Positions 17,423 through 30,159 of a stretch of DNA of 64,000 bases are shown here, in pieces. Positions within the stretch are counted from its first letter, which is position 1. Each line of letters begins with the position of its first letter. The notes under the pieces were generated by a model, which had not been told where the DNA came from, did no database searches, and was given only the letters and a program-made list of their open reading frames with translations. This DNA comes from Leptolyngbya sp. NIES-3755 (GTDB taxonomy: Bacteria; Cyanobacteriota; Cyanobacteriia; Leptolyngbyales; Leptolyngbyaceae): positions 2,055,030 through 2,119,029 of the forward strand of contig AP017308.1 of the NCBI GenBank assembly GCA_001548435.1, given 5' to 3'. The position numbers were made by a program, and so were the translations under genes.

Positions 17423-18365
17423 ATCTGGTGAAATTTGCGTGAGTTCCGTAGTTGTACGGAAGTAACATTGCTAAACCAGAAAAGGCGATGAAATACGAGT
17501 TAAATTGTGCGATCGTGCCTCAAGTTCAACTTTACGAACTTATTTCAGGTGAATTCCCCTACATTGAATCTTTAAACTGATTGCAATTCAAATCTGAGTA
17601 CGGAGAAGATTCAAACACTCATTGATTAAACTGAGCGAGATGAGTCAGTAAATAAGATTGTTAAAAGGAATACATTGCGAGAAGAGCAATCACTGAGGAG
17701 TATTTTTTGTAGTAACAACTAATCCAAAGAATTGAATTGAGTCATTTCTGATAAAAGTCTCTCAAATCAAGAATTGCATTGTTCAATCTTCGCTAACTAC
17801 CAGTTCTCAAACTTATAAAAACCATCTCAGTACCGCTGCTATGTAACGTGTTGCAAGCTACAAAAGAAATCGTCGATAGAGCAAAACTTAGATTTCAATC
17901 ACGATTCCAAAGAATACTTCATCAATTCATTACACAGAAATCCACGCTCAAAATAAGAATTTAAATTCTTCAAAACTTCGCCTTCGTAATTCCTGTCTTC
18001 CCTAATTAAAGTATTTGAAAAACTGGTGTTATTACGGTACTAATTCCCAATTCACTCCCGTATAAATGAGCTTAAGCGCGAGTTGTGAACCGCAAAAAAC
18101 CTGCGATCGACTTCACAACAAAGCTGCGAGATTTGTGTATTTGATTCAGCGATTTAGCTGATCTGACTTGCTAACTAAAAGTGTTAGGTTCGAGCAGAAA
18201 TGAGAGCTTCTCTGACACTAGCTCGATCGCTCTTTCGAGTGACCTACGCTAGAGCATGTTCAAGGTGCATCGAATGATTTGTAATACTTTCTTGGCGTTG
18301 TGCCGTCGTCAAGTCCAGTCTGAACCCAGTCCATTATCCGCGTCGTCATGAGACTGCTTGCGTAG
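17423..18365. other. Long intergenic region after sasA, no gene seen
   Basis: This stretch of 943 bases has stop codons in all frames, no tRNA-like cloverleaf and no convincing terminator after sasA. It is AT-richer than its neighbours and lacks the HIP1 spacing of coding DNA in its middle. It may hold a decayed gene, a long 5-prime region of the downstream small gene, or an unrecognised small RNA. I see no motif that decides between these. Confidence 0.5.
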
Positions 18366-18638
18366 ATGAATTACGATCCTTTAGAGTTCAAAGTTGCTAC
18401 TCCTGAAGTTGGAGTTTATGAGTGTGAGGTTCACCTGAAATTCAGGCTGATCGAGGAAAAGGGTGTACTCAGCAATCCAGAACAACTGCTGGAATTGTTG
18501 CTTGATGCTTATTCCTGTGGTGTGGATGAATTTTTAGAACCTGTCGAAACAACCGTGAAAGCAGAAGAAATTTCTGAATTTACAGCTTCCCCCCAAATGC
18601 GTCGCCAATTAATTCGTCTTCGCAATTCAAAAGAATAA
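18366..18638 (+). CDS. Npun_R1517/Asr1734-like small regulatory protein
   Basis: This 90-residue soluble protein has the conserved features VGVYECEVHLKFRLIEEKG at about 15-33 and ASPQMRRQLIRLRNS near the C-terminus. I recognise this as the small cyanobacterial family named after Npun_R1517, related to Anabaena Asr1734, which was described as a negative influence on heterocyst development. Homologues also occur in cyanobacteria without heterocysts, so a developmental role here is not implied. No DNA-binding motif is visible. The family call is from memory of the motif and moderately certain. It is followed by a terminator. Confidence 0.6.
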   Translation: MNYDPLEFKVATPEVGVYECEVHLKFRLIEEKGVLSNPEQLLELLLDAYSCGVDEFLEPVETTVKAEEISEFTASPQMRRQLIRLRNSKE

Positions 18639-18662
18639 CCCATAGAAAAAAGAATATTCTGA

Positions 18663-18690
18663 GAGGAGTCGTGAATGCGGCTCCTTTTTT
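18663..18690 (+). terminator. Rho-independent terminator after the Npun_R1517-like gene
   Basis: The stem AGGAGTCG / CGGCTCCT (one G-U pair) has a short loop and is followed by six T residues, 25 bases behind the stop codon. It also rules out a GTG at 18671 as the start of tldD. Confidence 0.85.
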
Positions 18691-18742
18691 GCAGAGGGTG
18701 TCGATCGAGCGCACAATAAGAACAGCGATCGTGAAACACGTT

Positions 18743-20146
18743 ATGAATTCAGCATTATCTGACGCGAAGAACTTAATTTCTGATTTGATCAGCCAATATC
18801 GTCACCGAGTGGATTATTTGGCAATTCGTCTGGAGGCGGCAGAGGGAACTGATATTTTGCTTCGGGGTCACAAGATCGAAACGTTGAGCGAAGGGATTTC
18901 GATCGGGGGACAAGTCCGTGCCTGTTATAAAGGCGGTTGGGGCTTTTCTAGCTTTAACCAATTATCGAGTTTGAAAGCGCGAGTGGAAGATGCAATCGCG
19001 GCTGCAAGATTAGTCGGAACTGATGAGACGGTTTTGGCTCCAGTTGACCCCGTTCAAGATGAGCGATCGCTCTTACTCACCGGAAGCGATCCCCGTCAGA
19101 TTCCTCTAGCCCAAAAGAAAGCTCTCTGCCAACATTATGGAGAAATTCTTCGCACCGTTGATCCTCGAATTGCCACAATTTCTGTTCGATATGGGGACAG
19201 TGCTCAACGAATTATTCTGGCAACCTCAGACGGCACGATGATTGAACAATCTTGGGTCGATCTGGAAATGCGATTTGCGGCGACAGCACGAGATGGTGAA
19301 ACGGTTCAGACCGGACGAGAGACCGTTGGATCGCGGAAGGCTTATGAAGATTTGCTGGGACTCGATCGACAAGTGCAAGAAGCTGCACAACGGGCAGTGA
19401 ATTCCCTTGCACTTCCACCGGTAAAGGGAAATGCTTACACCGTTGTGATCGATCCAATTTTGTCAGGATTATTCGTACATGAGGCATTCGGGCATTTATC
19501 CGAAGCAGATATGGCGTATGAAAATCCCGATATTTTGGAAGTCATGAGCATTGGACGACGGTTTGGATCACCGGAATTGCAGATTTATGATGGAGCCGCG
19601 ATCGAGGGTCATCGAGGCAGCTATTTCTACGATGATGAAGGCGTTCCAGCAACGACGACTCAACTCATCAAAGATGGTGTTCTCGTCGGTCGGCTGCATT
19701 CTCGTGAAACCGCAGGCAAATTAGAAGAAGCACCAACCGGAAATGCTCGCTGTTTGAACTATCACTATCCCCCGATCGTCCGCATGACAAACACTTGGAT
19801 CGAGCGCGGTAAAACGCCTGTAAAAGATCTGTTCCAAGATATCAAAGAAGGAGTATATGCCCGGAATTGGATTGGCGGAATGACAAATGGCGAAATGTTT
19901 ACGTTTACCGCTGGCGAGGCTTGGATGGTCCGAAATGGAGAGGTTGCCGAGCCTGTAAGGGATGTGACCTTATCAGGAAATGCGTTCAAGACCTTAGCGG
20001 ATATTGAAGCGATCGGGGATGATTTCTTCTGGGATGAATCTGGCGGCTGTGGTAAAGGGGGACAGAGCGGCTTAGCTGTCGGCTGTGGGGGTCCAAGTTT
20101 GCGAATTCGCGATGTCGTCGTTGGTGGAGAAGCGATCGAGGATTAA
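18743..20146 (+). CDS. tldD: TldD family zinc metalloprotease
   Basis: This is 467 residues from the ATG at 18743; an in-frame GTG at 18731 is possible. The zinc-binding motif HEAFGH is at residues 246-251, in the family context GLFVHEAFGHLSEAD. Conserved C-terminal blocks (GNARCLNYHYPPIVRMTNT, NWIGGMTNGEMFTF, CGKGGQSGLAVGCGGP) are intact. TldD works with TldE/PmbA, forming a narrow-channel protease that digests small unfolded peptides. The partner gene is not in this window, as is usual in cyanobacteria. Confidence 0.93.
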   Translation: MNSALSDAKNLISDLISQYRHRVDYLAIRLEAAEGTDILLRGHKIETLSEGISIGGQVRACYKGGWGFSSFNQLSSLKARVEDAIAAARLVGTDETVLAPVDPVQDERSLLLTGSDPRQIPLAQKKALCQHYGEILRTVDPRIATISVRYGDSAQRIILATSDGTMIEQSWVDLEMRFAATARDGETVQTGRETVGSRKAYEDLLGLDRQVQEAAQRAVNSLALPPVKGNAYTVVIDPILSGLFVHEAFGHLSEADMAYENPDILEVMSIGRRFGSPELQIYDGAAIEGHRGSYFYDDEGVPATTTQLIKDGVLVGRLHSRETAGKLEEAPTGNARCLNYHYPPIVRMTNTWIERGKTPVKDLFQDIKEGVYARNWIGGMTNGEMFTFTAGEAWMVRNGEVAEPVRDVTLSGNAFKTLADIEAIGDDFFWDESGGCGKGGQSGLAVGCGGPSLRIRDVVVGGEAIED

Positions 20147-20158
20147 AAGATCGAGGAT

Positions 20159-20198
20159 AGAGACACGAAGCTTTGTGTATCTAAGTGTTCGCGTCTCT
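20159..20198. terminator. Palindromic element between convergent tldD and usp genes
   Basis: The inverted repeat AGAGACACGAA / TTCGCGTCTCT has a loop of about 18 bases. Hairpins built on GTAGAGACGCG recur in many cyanobacterial genomes between genes. Here it could terminate both convergent genes, although neither side has a strong T-run. Confidence 0.5.
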
Positions 20199-20213
20199 AC
20201 CCTAAAAATCGAA

Positions 20214-21059
20214 CTATCCTACCGTCCGCGTTAACAACACCGGGCAATTTGCATACACCCGCACATAATCCGATAACGATGTTCCCAACAATCGATCGAG
20301 ATCCGGTAATCCTTTCGCGATCGAAGGTCGTCGATCGGGTGATCCCAACATCAAGAGATCGGTCTTCGTCTCATCTGCAACCCGACAAATTGCCTCACCT
20401 GCTTTTCCGGTTGTCACGATCGCTCGGTAATTGATTCCATACTGTTTTGCTTGTGCGATCGCGTCCGCAAACACTGGAACTTTTTCAGCTTCCGCTCCTG
20501 TTTTCTCATTCGCTTTCGGATCAGCATCTACATTGACGAGAATTAATTGTCCGCCTTTGATATCTCTCAGCAAAAAGAGCGCTAGCTTGAGGCATTGTTT
20601 GGAAGCTTCGGACTTGTCGATCGCGACCGTCACCCGATTGATCGCCCGCACAAAAATATCATCTTTCACCAGTAACATTGGACGCGATGAAAGCTGAAAC
20701 ACATACTGACTCACCGAATTTTCCAGAATCGAGACCAATCGCTTCAGCCCACGCGATCCCATAATGATCAAATCCGCATTAATCTCATCCGCTGCTTTCA
20801 GCACTTCGGTTTTGGGATCACCTTGACGCAGCATTGCCGAAACGTGACTAGGTTCAGCTTTAAGAGCCTGAGCCGCTTTTGCCAGGAGTTTTCCACCTTC
20901 TTCCCACTTTTCCGCCATTGCATCTGAACTGGTTTGTGGGGAAACCACATGGAGAACTGTCACCATCGATCGCTGAACGGACGGAATCGCCATGAGCGCG
21001 TTCAGCATATCCTCCGAACGCCCCGCTCCAGAATCGGCTAATAAAATTTTTTCTATCAT
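20214..21059 (-). CDS. Tandem universal stress protein (two UspA domains)
   Basis: This is a 281-residue protein with two USP folds, about 1-140 and 142-281. The first begins KILLADSGAGRSEDMLNAL and contains ADLIIMGSRGLKRLVSILENSVSQYV, the G-2x-G-9x-G(S/T)-like ATP loop region. The second begins RVTVAIDKSEASKQCLKL, with TDLLMLGSPDRRP. Tandem USPs are cytosolic stress proteins that often bind ATP or AMP. Divergence between the halves suggests only one may bind nucleotide. It is monocistronic, convergent with tldD. Confidence 0.88.
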   Translation of the reverse strand: MIEKILLADSGAGRSEDMLNALMAIPSVQRSMVTVLHVVSPQTSSDAMAEKWEEGGKLLAKAAQALKAEPSHVSAMLRQGDPKTEVLKAADEINADLIIMGSRGLKRLVSILENSVSQYVFQLSSRPMLLVKDDIFVRAINRVTVAIDKSEASKQCLKLALFLLRDIKGGQLILVNVDADPKANEKTGAEAEKVPVFADAIAQAKQYGINYRAIVTTGKAGEAICRVADETKTDLLMLGSPDRRPSIAKGLPDLDRLLGTSLSDYVRVYANCPVLLTRTVG

Positions 21060-21186
21060 CGCATCGCCTCGTTTCTGCGTAGACTTTAAAACAGGGTGGT
21101 CTCTAGATCGAGCGTATTTTCTCGGTCTGTTTCAAGTCTAGGCTTTGGGGCGACCCTGTGTTCATTATGGTTTGTGAAGAACGATC

Positions 21187-21651
21187 GTGTCTCAGTCTCC
21201 TCAGTTACCGACCTCTAACCTTGTTCCATCAACGATCGCGCTCGATTGGTTTGACTATCCGATCACGGTCTACGCGCACCATACGGATTTTGGAGGCATT
21301 GTATGGCATGGAGCCTATATTGCTTGGCTCGAAGAAGCCCGAATCGAGTTTCTAAAGTCACGTGGGATTGATTTCGCAGAATTAGTCGAGATGGGCTGTA
21401 ATTTGCCTGTGATTGATTTGTCAATTCGCTATCATCAACCGTTACGCATGGGCATGAAAGCGATCGTTAGAACACGCTTAATGTCGATCGAAGGTGTCAA
21501 ACTCCCAGTCGAGTATGAGATTCGCTCTCTCGATCATTCTGTTTTGTATGTAAGCGGTCGCGTCGTTCTAGTTCCAGTTGATATGGTGAAGGGAAAAATT
21601 TTGCGACGATTGCCTTCGACGGTTGAGAGTGCTTTAGCAATCGTGCGTTAA
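21187..21651 (+). CDS. Acyl-CoA thioesterase, 4HBT/YbgC type (DHNA-CoA thioesterase candidate)
   Basis: This is a 154-residue hotdog-fold protein starting with GTG. The active-site signature YAHHTDFGGIVWHGAYIAWLEEARIEF is at about 30-56, with the catalytic Asp in HTDFGGIVWH. It resembles the cyanobacterial thioesterase (slr0204 type) that hydrolyses 1,4-dihydroxy-2-naphthoyl-CoA in phylloquinone synthesis, the quinone of photosystem I. A general YbgC-like thioesterase is the alternative. No other men genes are nearby, so the specific role is inferred from family and organism. Confidence 0.75.
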   Translation: MSQSPQLPTSNLVPSTIALDWFDYPITVYAHHTDFGGIVWHGAYIAWLEEARIEFLKSRGIDFAELVEMGCNLPVIDLSIRYHQPLRMGMKAIVRTRLMSIEGVKLPVEYEIRSLDHSVLYVSGRVVLVPVDMVKGKILRRLPSTVESALAIVR

Positions 21652-21683
21652 AAATAGCGCGACTTCTGGAATCGAAGCCGCGC
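21651..21683 (-). terminator. Terminator of the thioredoxin-like gene
   Basis: On the minus strand the stem GCGCGgCTTC / GAAGtCGCGC (one mismatch) has a seven-base loop. It is followed by TATTTTTA, just beyond the stop of the 21693-22007 gene. Confidence 0.7.
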
Positions 21684-21692
21684 CAAGGTGAA

Positions 21693-22007
21693 TCAATTCG
21701 ATTCTGCCAGTACAGCCTGCAATCGACTGCGGAATTCCCCTTTTGGATGTCCGCCTTTCACTTCACCCAAAATTTTGAAATCCTCTTCGGGTGAATCGCA
21801 AATGATATAGGTGGGCCATCCCATATCAGCCTTATCGGGATATTGCGTTAACAGAATCTTGCGGTACTTGCGATAAGTAGCGGTGTCTTGCATTTTCACA
21901 TCCACGAACTGCAAGCCCAATTCTTCAATCACTTTCTGATCGTAGAACGACATCTTATGGCAAATTCCACAATCTTCAGACGAAAACTTGATTACGGCAC
22001 GAGTCAT
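21693..22007 (-). CDS. Thioredoxin family protein
   Basis: This is a 104-residue protein from the ATG at 22007, the first Met before the thioredoxin-like fold; longer in-frame versions add unrelated sequence. The N-terminus is MTRAVIKFSSEDCGICHKMSF, where CGIC is the CxxC redox motif (residues 13-16). The cis-Pro region lies in GWPTYIICDS. The Pro normally following CG is replaced by Ile, as in some atypical thioredoxins. It probably reduces disulphides in the cytosol, substrate unknown. It diverges from the DUF2854 gene. Confidence 0.8.
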   Translation of the reverse strand: MTRAVIKFSSEDCGICHKMSFYDQKVIEELGLQFVDVKMQDTATYRKYRKILLTQYPDKADMGWPTYIICDSPEEDFKILGEVKGGHPKGEFRSRLQAVLAESN

Positions 22008-22135
22008 ACTGAAATTTCGATTTGAATACTGTTTCCAGCGTAAAAGATTCGATCGCCAACTTGCGTAAAACTGTGTGAAGAGCACTCCCCTCATCAGCGA
22101 TAATAAAAATTAATAAATTTCGCAAAGCATAGCCT

Positions 22136-22711
22136 ATGTCATCGCTCCTTCGTCGTTTGCCTCCTTTGGGTGCGTTGTGCCTGGGTGGAGGAATCGTAAT
22201 CACCATCATTGGATTTACCGCCTACGTGCTTAATTATGCGGCGCTCAACATGATCGGTTTCTTCTATGGAATTCCGCTCATCTTGGGGGGTATTGCGCTC
22301 AGAATCACCGAACTCCGTCCCGTGCCGCTCACGATCCCAACGACTTCTGAAGTGGAAGCACTAAAAGCCTCGCAGGCAACCGATACACAGAAACAGATTT
22401 ATGATGATCTGACGCGGTATCGCTACGGGCAGGAAGCACATCTAGATAGTGCCTTAAAGTTTTTAGGACTGGCTCCAACGGATGACGATCGACCTACCGT
22501 AGTTGGCATTCGTGAAGAGAATATCGATGGAGCTTACGCGATGATTCTCGAATTCGATTCGCCCTTTATGTCGCTTGAAACCTGGCAAAGCAAGATCGAG
22601 AAAATGACAACTTTCTTTGGTCCTGGAGTGCGTGTAGACGTGAAGCAACCTGCGGAAGAAACGATCGATTTATTCATCATTGCTACGCCCGCAGTCAGCG
22701 CAACCGTTTAA
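22136..22711 (+). CDS. DUF2854 family membrane protein
   Basis: This is a 191-residue protein with two membrane segments at about 14-35 and 40-58 (GFFYGIPLILGGIALRI). A soluble domain follows, with ALKFLGLAPTDDDRPTVVGIREENIDGAYAMILEFDSP. The pattern is that of DUF2854, shared by cyanobacteria and plants and linked to plastid/thylakoid proteins of unknown function. It is followed by a terminator at 22718. Confidence 0.8.
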   Translation: MSSLLRRLPPLGALCLGGGIVITIIGFTAYVLNYAALNMIGFFYGIPLILGGIALRITELRPVPLTIPTTSEVEALKASQATDTQKQIYDDLTRYRYGQEAHLDSALKFLGLAPTDDDRPTVVGIREENIDGAYAMILEFDSPFMSLETWQSKIEKMTTFFGPGVRVDVKQPAEETIDLFIIATPAVSATV

Positions 22712-22717
22712 ACCTGA

Positions 22718-22746
22718 AAAGCTGCCCTGAGATTGAGCAGCTTTCT
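22718..22746 (+). terminator. Terminator after the DUF2854 gene
   Basis: The stem AAAGCTGC / GCAGCTTT has a short loop and is followed by TCTATT, seven bases behind the stop codon. Confidence 0.75.
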
Positions 22747-22819
22747 ATTGACTCAAAATGCAGAGAACTAGCAGTTCCTTTTACAGATTGGAGTGATAGC
22801 GATCGCAACTCTCAATCGA

Positions 22820-23203
22820 TTAAACCGGAACTGCAACTTGCTCTTCGGAGTTCTCTAGTTCATCCTCTTTTACGCGATCGAGATGCACATCAAGAACAGT
22901 CATTTTCAATCCTGCTCTTGGCACGTTGCCATTGCTTGAAATAAAGGGACTTGGTTCAACATCACCCGTACAGATAATCAACGACCCCTTTTTCAAATAA
23001 GGCAACACTCGCCAAGCCGATGACTTTTCCCAAATGTTCAGAGACACTGTAAAAGATTCTTCCCGATTGCGAGGCTTCTGGACATAAAGAGTTGCATTTG
23101 CAACCTTAGCTTCTCTACCATCTTTAAGCGTTACCGTTTTCACAGTCGCGTCTGCTGCTAGATTGCCACTGACAACCCATTGATTGAGACCAGCGCTTGA
23201 CAT
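22820..23203 (-). CDS. ssb: Single-stranded DNA-binding protein
   Basis: This is 127 residues starting MSSAGLNQWVVSGNL. The start is fixed by GGAGGA five bases upstream of the ATG at 23203; a longer in-frame version is unlikely. The OB-fold elements are present (VVSGNLAADATVK, NATLYVQKPRNREESFTVSLNIWEKSSAW). The protein ends EEQVAVPV and lacks the acidic DDDIPF-like tail tip that normally recruits partner proteins. It may therefore be a secondary SSB. It follows the 212-residue unknown gene by 152 bases on the same strand. Confidence 0.8.
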   Translation of the reverse strand: MSSAGLNQWVVSGNLAADATVKTVTLKDGREAKVANATLYVQKPRNREESFTVSLNIWEKSSAWRVLPYLKKGSLIICTGDVEPSPFISSNGNVPRAGLKMTVLDVHLDRVKEDELENSEEQVAVPV

Positions 23204-23355
23204 GAAGTCCTCCATTAGTAGAGTTAATTTAAAGCATCCGTCATGTAACTGCGCTAGACACGGCACTGTAACAAGCAAAATTACTTTGTAAGCTTATAGT
23301 GCCCATTTCTTCAAGTTGCACTCTAATCATCAAAAAGATTTCAAGCAAAGAAGCC

Positions 23356-23994
23356 CTACTTCATCACACCACCAGCAGCTTGAACAAGAGCATTATTGAC
23401 CGGTTTTGGTCTTCTAAAACCACCGTAACGGGAAGACGGATGGTAAATCCAAGATGCTAATGCTTGATGAATCTGAACAGTGGGATGAGAAGGTTTGTAA
23501 ATTCTTAGAGCGATTTCATCATGGATTGTTAATGGCGTAGAACTTGAGAACTCTTGTGATGCTCGATCGTAGACTCCTTTGCTCACAAACAAGATGCACT
23601 CAGGCTTCAACTCATTCACGACATCTTGGAAAAGCGGCTTCGCTTTTTGCCACATTTCTTCGTCGGGACGACCACCAGGACAATGGAGCCAGTCTTGGAT
23701 GTACTCATAGTAGGCAACGGAGTGCCAGAATTCTTTTGGTGAGATGTCGTCAATGAAGGTGCGGCGGATGTATCTGAAGAAACGATGTTTCTGGCAGCCA
23801 GCGATCGCATCTTTAATCAATCGATGAGTAAAAGTGCTGTGGGGCTTCTCTCTTTCAGGATCATCCGTATAGTTCGATTCGCCAACAATCAATATCGAGA
23901 TTCCAAACCGACTCCGCTCACCATAGTTTTTACCCACCCAAGGCTCGAACAGAAGTTTTTCCTTAGTAGCTTCAAGTAGCTGACTGCTCATCAA
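23356..23994 (-). CDS. Uncharacterised protein, possibly uracil-DNA-glycosylase-like fold
   Basis: This is a 212-residue soluble protein. The region GISILIVGESNYTDDPER (about 31-48) and ELKPECILFVSKGVYDRAS (about 128-146) recall the strands of uracil-DNA-glycosylase-superfamily proteins (a GES-N/H loop, then a later F-x-G-x loop). The key DNA glycosylase residues cannot be confirmed, and HRFFRYIRRTF resembles no known motif. The gene lies upstream of ssb on the same strand, which would fit a nucleic-acid role. The start could be either of the two adjacent ATG codons. Function is unknown. Confidence 0.45.
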   Translation of the reverse strand: MMSSQLLEATKEKLLFEPWVGKNYGERSRFGISILIVGESNYTDDPEREKPHSTFTHRLIKDAIAGCQKHRFFRYIRRTFIDDISPKEFWHSVAYYEYIQDWLHCPGGRPDEEMWQKAKPLFQDVVNELKPECILFVSKGVYDRASQEFSSSTPLTIHDEIALRIYKPSHPTVQIHQALASWIYHPSSRYGGFRRPKPVNNALVQAAGGVMK

Positions 23995-24051
23995 AAATTC
24001 AAACCAAATTCATCTTTGGCAAGCATTCCCGTCATCGAATCGAAAGTAACC

Positions 24052-24096
24052 CCAAAACAAAACAGCACTCCTTATAATTCGAGAAGCGCTGCTGTT
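24052..24096 (-). terminator. Terminator of the rRNA operon
   Basis: On the minus strand AACAGCA and TGCTGTT form a 7-bp stem around a loop of about 22 bases, followed by TTGTTTTGGGG. It lies just behind the 5S gene. Confidence 0.6.
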
Positions 24097-24106
24097 TATA
24101 TAAACA

Positions 24107-24224
24107 CCCTGGCGGATAGCTATTTTGACAAGTTGCTACCAACTCACTATCGTCGCCGCAAATGCGTTTCACACCTCAGTTCGGGATGGATGAGGGTGGG
24201 TCCACATCGCCATTTCCACCAGGA
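24107..24224 (-). rRNA. rrf: 5S ribosomal RNA
   Basis: The minus-strand sequence begins TCCTGGTGGAAATGGCGATG and ends GCTATCCGCCAGG. The terminal CCTGG/CCAGG stem closes it. The block CCCGAACTGAGGTGTGAAAC is the conserved loop B/C region. It is about 118 nucleotides and the ends may be off by one or two bases. It is the last gene of the rRNA operon. Confidence 0.9.
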
Positions 24225-24357
24225 AACTCGTTGGATTCACACGAGAACCCAGAAGGCTGCATAGTCACGATGTCAGTTTTGCGTCTTTCGACTTTCCGTC
24301 TTTCGACTGTGTAGAGGACACAAACACCTGTGATTGTCTTCACGCTGATTGAGTGCT

Positions 24358-27244
<2,887 letters not shown>

Positions 27245-27435
27245 ACTTCTAATTGATTGCTCAATCAAAACTTTCGTCCAATTACATTGGTGTCTGTGTA
27301 TTTCTACCTGACATCGTACTATGCAGTTTTCTTGGTTCTTTTACTGGATACCAATCCAGCAGGCTCTCTAATCTATCTCATCAGATGAGTTGCTGTATTG
27401 TAGTCCGGTTTGAATAAGGATTAAGAATGAGTGGT

Positions 27436-27511
27436 TGGTGGAGGTTAGCGGACTCGAACCGCTGACATCCTGCTTGCAAAGCAGGCGCTCTACCAACTGA
27501 GCTAAACCCCC
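27436..27511 (-). tRNA. trnA: tRNA-Ala (anticodon TGC), CCA end encoded
   Basis: The minus strand gives GGGGGTTTAGCTCAGTTGGT and so on, with anticodon TGC in the loop CTTTGCAAG. The acceptor stem GGGGGTT pairs with AACCTCC and contains the G3-U70 wobble that identifies tRNA-Ala. The discriminator is A. The three bases following it are CCA, so the 3-prime end appears encoded. It lies in the 16S-23S spacer. Confidence 0.95.
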
Positions 27512-27555
27512 ATGTGTGTCGCACTTGATGTCACTTACTGTTGAGGTAAGTGGAG

Positions 27556-27629
<74 letters not shown>

Positions 27630-27769
27630 CCATCCCTGAACCGGGATAGTTTAGAAGCACAGTAGAATTTCAACTTACAGGTAAGCTGAATGGAAAGCTT
27701 CGACCGACCTTGAGATGACCTACTTCTGTTTGAGACTTTGCTCAAACATGAAGGGGTAAGGTCTCCCTG

Positions 27770-29264
<1,495 letters not shown>

Positions 29265-29445
29265 TGAAGAGCTAATTTAGCTCGGTTTAGTAATTGATAT
29301 CCGGTTTTCCTTCCGGTCTCTACAAATAGAGACATTTTCTTGACGAAGGCTTTCCTTTCTCTGGCTTCTAAACTATTCTGTTTTATAGGTTCAGTTCCTC
29401 GGCTCGGAACCGTCGCTTTCGCTTGGCTTCCCTCACCGCTTAATC

Positions 29446-29474
29446 AATATAGCGTGGTGGGAAGAGGGTGTCAA
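29446..29474 (-). promoter_or_regulatory. Promoter of the rRNA operon
   Basis: On the minus strand TTGACA (complement at 29469-29474) and TATATT (complement at 29446-29451) are separated by exactly 17 bases. It lies about 180 bases upstream of 16S, as expected for a strong rrn promoter. Confidence 0.85.
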
Positions 29475-29518
29475 GTGGGGTTTCTCAAAAAAGTTTGGGT
29501 ATCCAGGAAAATACGGCT

Positions 29519-30154
29519 CTAACCGCGATGCGGCAAGGCTTTCAGAATCTCGAGGTGAAGAGCTTTGGTGATGACTTCAGCAGTCTGCTTGTCGGTTTCT
29601 TGTCGATAGGCGCTTGTATGTAGAGGCGCAGCGATATGAATGGATATGTTTGCGCGGACTGTGGCAGCAGGAGAATAAGAGAGAGCGATCGGTAAAATCG
29701 GTACTTGCACTTTCCCACTCGCCTCCGCTTGAAGCACTAATCTGGCAAGTCCGGTTTTAAATTCTCGGAGGGGTTGATCACGCACAATTCCCCCTTCTGG
29801 AAAAATCACGAGCTTGCGTCTGGCATGGAGCAGATCGATCGCGCTTCGCAAGCTGGAGACGCTTGGGCGAGAGAGATTTACCGGAAATCCACCAAGGCGC
29901 TCGATCATCCAACCCTGAATTCCCTCGAACTGATTGGCATTGGTCATGAATCTGAGCGGTTCTTTGCTGAGAAGCGAAAGAACAAGAGGGTCCCAACGGC
30001 TGAAATGTTTAGAAGCCAGAATTAGAGGACCCTTTTCGGGGAGGTGTTCTCGTCCTTGGATGTCGATCGAGCCAAAATAAAGTTTCAGAAATGCTCGATG
30101 AATGGGGAAGAGCGACCAGTAGAGCCAGGGTTCGACGGTGGCAAGGTTGGACAC
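29519..30154 (-). CDS. Lysophospholipid acyltransferase family protein (PlsC type)
   Basis: This is a 211-residue PlsC-like protein. The catalytic HX4D motif is HFSRWD (about residues 49-54), followed by GGFPVNLSRPS and FPEGGIVRD (blocks II and III, with the glycerophosphate-binding FPEG). Such enzymes acylate lysophosphatidate to phosphatidate or a related lysolipid at the membrane. The gene lies directly behind the DUF3370 gene (five bases) and upstream of the rRNA operon promoter on the same strand. Which acyl acceptor it uses is not shown. Confidence 0.85.
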   Translation of the reverse strand: MSNLATVEPWLYWSLFPIHRAFLKLYFGSIDIQGREHLPEKGPLILASKHFSRWDPLVLSLLSKEPLRFMTNANQFEGIQGWMIERLGGFPVNLSRPSVSSLRSAIDLLHARRKLVIFPEGGIVRDQPLREFKTGLARLVLQAEASGKVQVPILPIALSYSPAATVRANISIHIAAPLHTSAYRQETDKQTAEVITKALHLEILKALPHRG

Positions 30155-30159
30155 GATGG

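Noticed and set aside
20159-20198. Candidate CRISPR-like spacer hairpin
   Set aside because: Only a single palindrome, with no repeated direct units; it is a dispersed intergenic hairpin or terminator.
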